Source: JBLHHI01 sp047614125 (lineage in GTDB: Bacteria > Bacteroidota > Bacteroidia > NS11-12g > UBA9320). Taken from it: DNA of 59,049 nucleotides. The DNA lies in NCBI GenBank assembly GCA_047614125.1, contig JBLHHI010000002.1, positions 1 to 59,049 on the forward strand, given 5' to 3'. Within the stretch, counting starts at the first letter, position 1. Every line of letters begins with the position of its first letter. A program made the position numbers and the translations under genes. Positions 55,897-59,049 of this stretch are shown here, in pieces. The notes below the pieces were generated by a model. That model worked only from the letters and a program-made list of their open reading frames with translations. It did no database searches and was not told the origin of the DNA.

Positions 55897-57128
55897 GAAT
55901 TACCATCTTAACACAATACTTCCCGCCCGAGACAGGTGCTCCGCAAAACCGACTCTTTTCGTTGGCTGGACATCTGCAAGCTGAAGGCAACGAAGTTCAT
56001 GTGCTCACTGCAATGCCCAACTATCCTCAAATGATCATTGCAGAAGGATATAAGGGCGCATTTTATCGAACGGAAATATTAGACAACATCCAAGTTACTC
56101 GTTCGTGGATTTATGTAACAACGAGCAAGAGCATTTTACCGCGCTTATTAAATTACTTCTCTTTTGTAATTTCGTCATTCTTTGCTGGGTTATTTGCTCG
56201 GCGAAAAGCCGATCTCATCATCTGTGAATCTCCACCGCTCTTTCTTGGAATAACAGCAGTGGCATTAAAATGGATAAAACGATCTAAGTTGGTGATGAAC
56301 ATTTCAGACCTTTGGCCCGAAAGTGCGGAAAAACTAGGTTTGGTAAAGAATAAAATGATGTTGGACCTCTCCTATTCGCTTGAGGCGTGGCTGTATCGAA
56401 AATCTGCTCTCGTTTCTTGTCAAACAAAAGGAATTGCATCCAATATAACCCATCGATTCCCAACCATTAAAACGCATTGGCTTCCAAACGGCATTGACTT
56501 CAACCAATTTAATTTGAACGCTTCCGGAGTCCCCTTTCGAGAAAAACTTAAACTTAAAAAAAGTGATTTCGTGCTCTTATATGCAGGAATTATTGGGCAC
56601 GCGCAAGGATTAGAAGTAATTCTACATGCGGCTTCGAAGTTAAAAATACACCACAACATTCATTTCGTACTCGTTGGAGATGGACCCGTAAAACCCGCAC
56701 TTGAACAGCTAAATAGCCATTTGAGGCTTAGCAACGTGCACTTTGTGGGCAATGTTCCAAGAGATCAGATGAGTGAAGTAGTTGCAGCATGCGATGCATA
56801 CATTGTGCCGTTGAAAAAGAGTGACCTTTTTTTAGGGGCTGTGCCATCCAAACTTTTTGAACCATTGGCTTTGCAAAAACCCATTTTGCTAGGGGTTGAT
56901 GGCGAGGCACGCGAACTTTTCATAGAAGCAGCCAAAGCAGGCCTATTCTTTGAGCCAGAAAATTTTGAAGAACTTTCAAAGCAAATTACCGTCCTCTTCA
57001 ACAATGAAGATCTCCGAAAAGAAATGGGAAAGAGCGGACTAGATTTCATATCCAAAAAGTTCAATCGAGAAACGATTGCCCTAGATTTCAACAGTAAACT
57101 CATAGAATTGTGCTCCATTGAAAAATAA
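55893..57128 (+). CDS. WbuB-like GT4 glycosyltransferase
   Basis: ATG 55893 overlaps the upstream stop and starts MRITILTQYFPPETGAPQNR, the hallmark N-terminus of WbuB-type transferases. The longer frame from 55806 only shadows wecB. The 411-residue protein also has NISDLWPESAEKLGLVKN, LLYAGIIGHAQGLEVILHAA and LGAVPSKLFEPLALQKPILL. Family members transfer a 2-acetamido-deoxyhexose, in many loci as the second sugar of the repeat unit. Confidence 0.91.
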   Translation: MRITILTQYFPPETGAPQNRLFSLAGHLQAEGNEVHVLTAMPNYPQMIIAEGYKGAFYRTEILDNIQVTRSWIYVTTSKSILPRLLNYFSFVISSFFAGLFARRKADLIICESPPLFLGITAVALKWIKRSKLVMNISDLWPESAEKLGLVKNKMMLDLSYSLEAWLYRKSALVSCQTKGIASNITHRFPTIKTHWLPNGIDFNQFNLNASGVPFREKLKLKKSDFVLLYAGIIGHAQGLEVILHAASKLKIHHNIHFVLVGDGPVKPALEQLNSHLRLSNVHFVGNVPRDQMSEVVAACDAYIVPLKKSDLFLGAVPSKLFEPLALQKPILLGVDGEARELFIEAAKAGLFFEPENFEELSKQITVLFNNEDLRKEMGKSGLDFISKKFNRETIALDFNSKLIELCSIEK

Positions 57129-57834
57129 TCGACAACTTTTAAGTCATATTATCGAATGGGACGTGGCCAATTGGTCAGAATCCATAAAGTTTTGGGAGCA
57201 ACACGTACCAAATCCATCCAATCCAAGCCAAGCTAAAGTTTTAGCCCTTGGTGAGCGAAACGGCGGCTTAAGTTTATGGCTTGGTTTAAAAGGGTATAAC
57301 GTTGTATGCTCTGATTACGAGGGAGTTACTCAAGAGTGTAAAGAAATGCATGCCAAATATGGCGTTGAAAATTTAATGACGTATCAAAACATTGACATTT
57401 ACGACATACCCTTTGAGGACAATACCTTCGATTTAGTGATTTGTAAATCTGTGATTGGTGGATTGAAGCTTAGCCACCACGATAAAACAACGCGAACCTT
57501 AAACAACCAACAATTGGCTGTTAACGAGATAAAGCGAGTTTTGAAACCCGAAGCAGCTTTTTTTGGTGCCGAAAATATGCGCGGTTCACGCCTCCTGCAT
57601 CAAATGAGAACCCGATACAAAAAAGGAAACATCGGATGGCGCCACTTTAAAGTTGACGAGTTGAAAGGCCTTTTTAACGACTATTCAACCAAAAGCTTTG
57701 CTTTCTTTGGTTTAGCGCCTGGTTTAACTAATAACACCTTGATTAATAAGTGCATCTACTTATTTAATAAGGTCTTAGACAAGATCACACCAAAATCGTT
57801 GAAATACATAGCGTTTATAATTGCCAAAAAATGA
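57118..57834 (+). CDS. Class I SAM-dependent methyltransferase
   Basis: The TTG start overlaps the preceding gene by 11 nt. The 238-residue protein has VLALGERNGGLSLWLGLKGY (motif I plus helix), VVCSDYEGVTQECKEMH, and DNTFDLVICKSVIGGLKL (motif IV), then EIKRVLKPEAAFFGAENMR. It is probably a sugar or lipid-linked glycan methyltransferase. Substrate unknown. Confidence 0.85.
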   Translation: MKNNRQLLSHIIEWDVANWSESIKFWEQHVPNPSNPSQAKVLALGERNGGLSLWLGLKGYNVVCSDYEGVTQECKEMHAKYGVENLMTYQNIDIYDIPFEDNTFDLVICKSVIGGLKLSHHDKTTRTLNNQQLAVNEIKRVLKPEAAFFGAENMRGSRLLHQMRTRYKKGNIGWRHFKVDELKGLFNDYSTKSFAFFGLAPGLTNNTLINKCIYLFNKVLDKITPKSLKYIAFIIAKK

Positions 57835-59042
57835 AAATGAACATTCCATTCTCTCCCCCTTACATCGACGCATCTGTTGAAGCCGAAGTACTCGATTCAC
57901 TGCGATCTGGTTGGATAACCAGTGGCCCTAAGGTTCAGGCCCTAGAAAGAGCTGTTGAAGCCTATATGGGCATTGATGCTTGTGCCTGCGTTAACAGCTG
58001 GACATCGGGCGCCATAATGATGTTGCGATGGTTTGGTATTGGAGCCGGTGACGAAGTAATTGTACCCGCTTACACGTACGCTGCTACTGCGTTGGCGGTA
58101 TTACATGCTGGGGCAACGCCAGTTATGGTGGATGTTACCGAAGATTTCATCATGGATCCTTCTAAGGTAGAAGCGGCAATAACAGGTAAAACAAAGGCCA
58201 TCTTACCGGTGGATATTGGAGGTTGGCCAGCTGATTATGAGGCGATTCGTGCACTTTGTGAGTCAAACAGCGCAAAATTTGTAGCCCGCACCGAAATTCA
58301 AAAAAAGCTTGGAAGAATATTAATTATTTCGGATGCGGCACATTCATTTGGGGCCATTACCAACGGGCAAAAGTTTAACCCATTTGCCGACGTCGTAATC
58401 TATTCTTTCCATGCCGTTAAGAACTTAACCACCGCTGAAGGTGGAGCAATTTGTTTGAATTTGCCAGCTCCCTTTAATAATATCGAATTGAAACCACTGA
58501 TTAAACGTTACGCACTAAACGGCCAAACCAAAGATGCATTGGCTAAATCACAAGCTGGAAGTTGGCGGTACGATATTGTTGAACTTGGCTTTAAATACAA
58601 TATGCCAGACGTTTGTGCAGCCATTGGACTGGCTCAAATTGGCAATTACGATGAACTCCTGCAGAAGCGAGCAGCTGTTTTTAAACATTATCAAACTTGC
58701 TTTAAATTACACGAATGGGCAATTCCCCCAGCCTATAAAAATGAGACTAAAGAGAGTTCGTATCATTTGTACATGTTGCGAATAAAAGACATTACTGAAG
58801 ATCAGCGAGATGCTATCATTTCCACCATCTCGGCAAACGGTGTTTCAGTAAATGTTCACTTTATCCCAATGCCTATGCTAACCCTATTTAAATCAATGGG
58901 TTACCGTATTAATGATTATCCGTCAACCTATCAAAACTACGCTTGCGAAATTTCACTTCCCATCTATCCTCAACTCACGGAAGTAGAACTTGAATATATT
59001 TGCAAAACCGTAATTGAAGCAGTCAAAAAAATTACTAAATAA
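57831..59042 (+). CDS. DegT/DnrJ/EryC1 PLP-dependent sugar aminotransferase
   Basis: The 403-residue protein has GWITSGPKVQALERAVEAYM (28-47), PAYTYAATALAV, ISDAAHSFGA with the PLP-binding Asp, and Lys197 in YSFHAVKNLTTAEGGA. It has PVDIGGWPADYEAI and an insertion of about 15 residues before the Asp (ESNSAKFVARTEIQKK), features of an aminotransferase subgroup different from the one at 24170. Such genes often follow an initiating transferase and acetyltransferase in UDP-2,4-diamino sugar pathways. It overlaps the methyltransferase by 4 nt and ends just before the window does. Confidence 0.92.
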   Translation: MKMNIPFSPPYIDASVEAEVLDSLRSGWITSGPKVQALERAVEAYMGIDACACVNSWTSGAIMMLRWFGIGAGDEVIVPAYTYAATALAVLHAGATPVMVDVTEDFIMDPSKVEAAITGKTKAILPVDIGGWPADYEAIRALCESNSAKFVARTEIQKKLGRILIISDAAHSFGAITNGQKFNPFADVVIYSFHAVKNLTTAEGGAICLNLPAPFNNIELKPLIKRYALNGQTKDALAKSQAGSWRYDIVELGFKYNMPDVCAAIGLAQIGNYDELLQKRAAVFKHYQTCFKLHEWAIPPAYKNETKESSYHLYMLRIKDITEDQRDAIISTISANGVSVNVHFIPMPMLTLFKSMGYRINDYPSTYQNYACEISLPIYPQLTEVELEYICKTVIEAVKKITK

Positions 59043-59049
59043 TTGACTT

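Overview
The window looks like a chromosome segment of a member of the Bacteroidota, most likely the Flavobacteriales. The supporting evidence is several secreted proteins ending in type IX secretion system (T9SS) sorting domains of type A and type B, AT-rich intergenic DNA, frequent TTG/GTG starts, little Shine-Dalgarno sequence and TAnnTTTG-like -7 boxes. The genus cannot be fixed from the sequence alone. No phage, integrase, insertion sequence transposase or CRISPR array was seen.

Positions 1-10.7 kb hold cell-surface and secreted proteins: the tail of a T9SS substrate, two overlapping cupredoxin/multicopper-oxidase genes whose copper motifs look complementary, a 1461-residue Ig-like T9SS protein with two consecutive signal sequences, a gliding-motility-type (type B sorting) protein frameshifted in its last domain, a small secreted-protein pseudogene and a beta-helix protein. 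Positions 10.7-16.8 kb are housekeeping: tRNA-Arg(TCG) with its terminator, an FAD-linked oxidase of the GlcD/D-lactate dehydrogenase type, a DPP4-type S9 peptidase and a POT-family peptide transporter. The last two fit peptide scavenging.

From 16.85 kb to the right edge, all genes lie on the + strand, tightly packed and often overlapping by 4 nt. They form one long surface-polysaccharide locus. It begins with export (Wza-like lipoprotein, Wzc-like tyrosine kinase) and a winged-helix regulator. A sugar-nucleotide module follows (TviB-type dehydrogenase, two SDR epimerases/dehydratases, DegT aminotransferase), then a derivatisation module: AsnB-like amidotransferase, an unrecognised Rossmann-like protein, a formyltransferase, and a WbpG/HisH/HisF set for acetamidino groups. 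A 321-bp MITE-like element separates this from the assembly block: Wzx flippase, Wzy polymerase, eight glycosyltransferases, four methyltransferases, a second AsnB-like protein lacking the glutaminase cysteine, two deacetylases, a GNAT-KASIII-ACP trio, a carbamoyltransferase, a CapK-like adenylating enzyme and WecB. A final DegT aminotransferase ends 7 nt before the window does.

Taken together, the genes predict a Wzx/Wzy-type glycan carrying unusually many non-sugar groups (amide, formyl, amidino, methyl, carbamoyl, acyl). No initiating phosphoglycosyltransferase is in the window, so the locus probably continues to the right.
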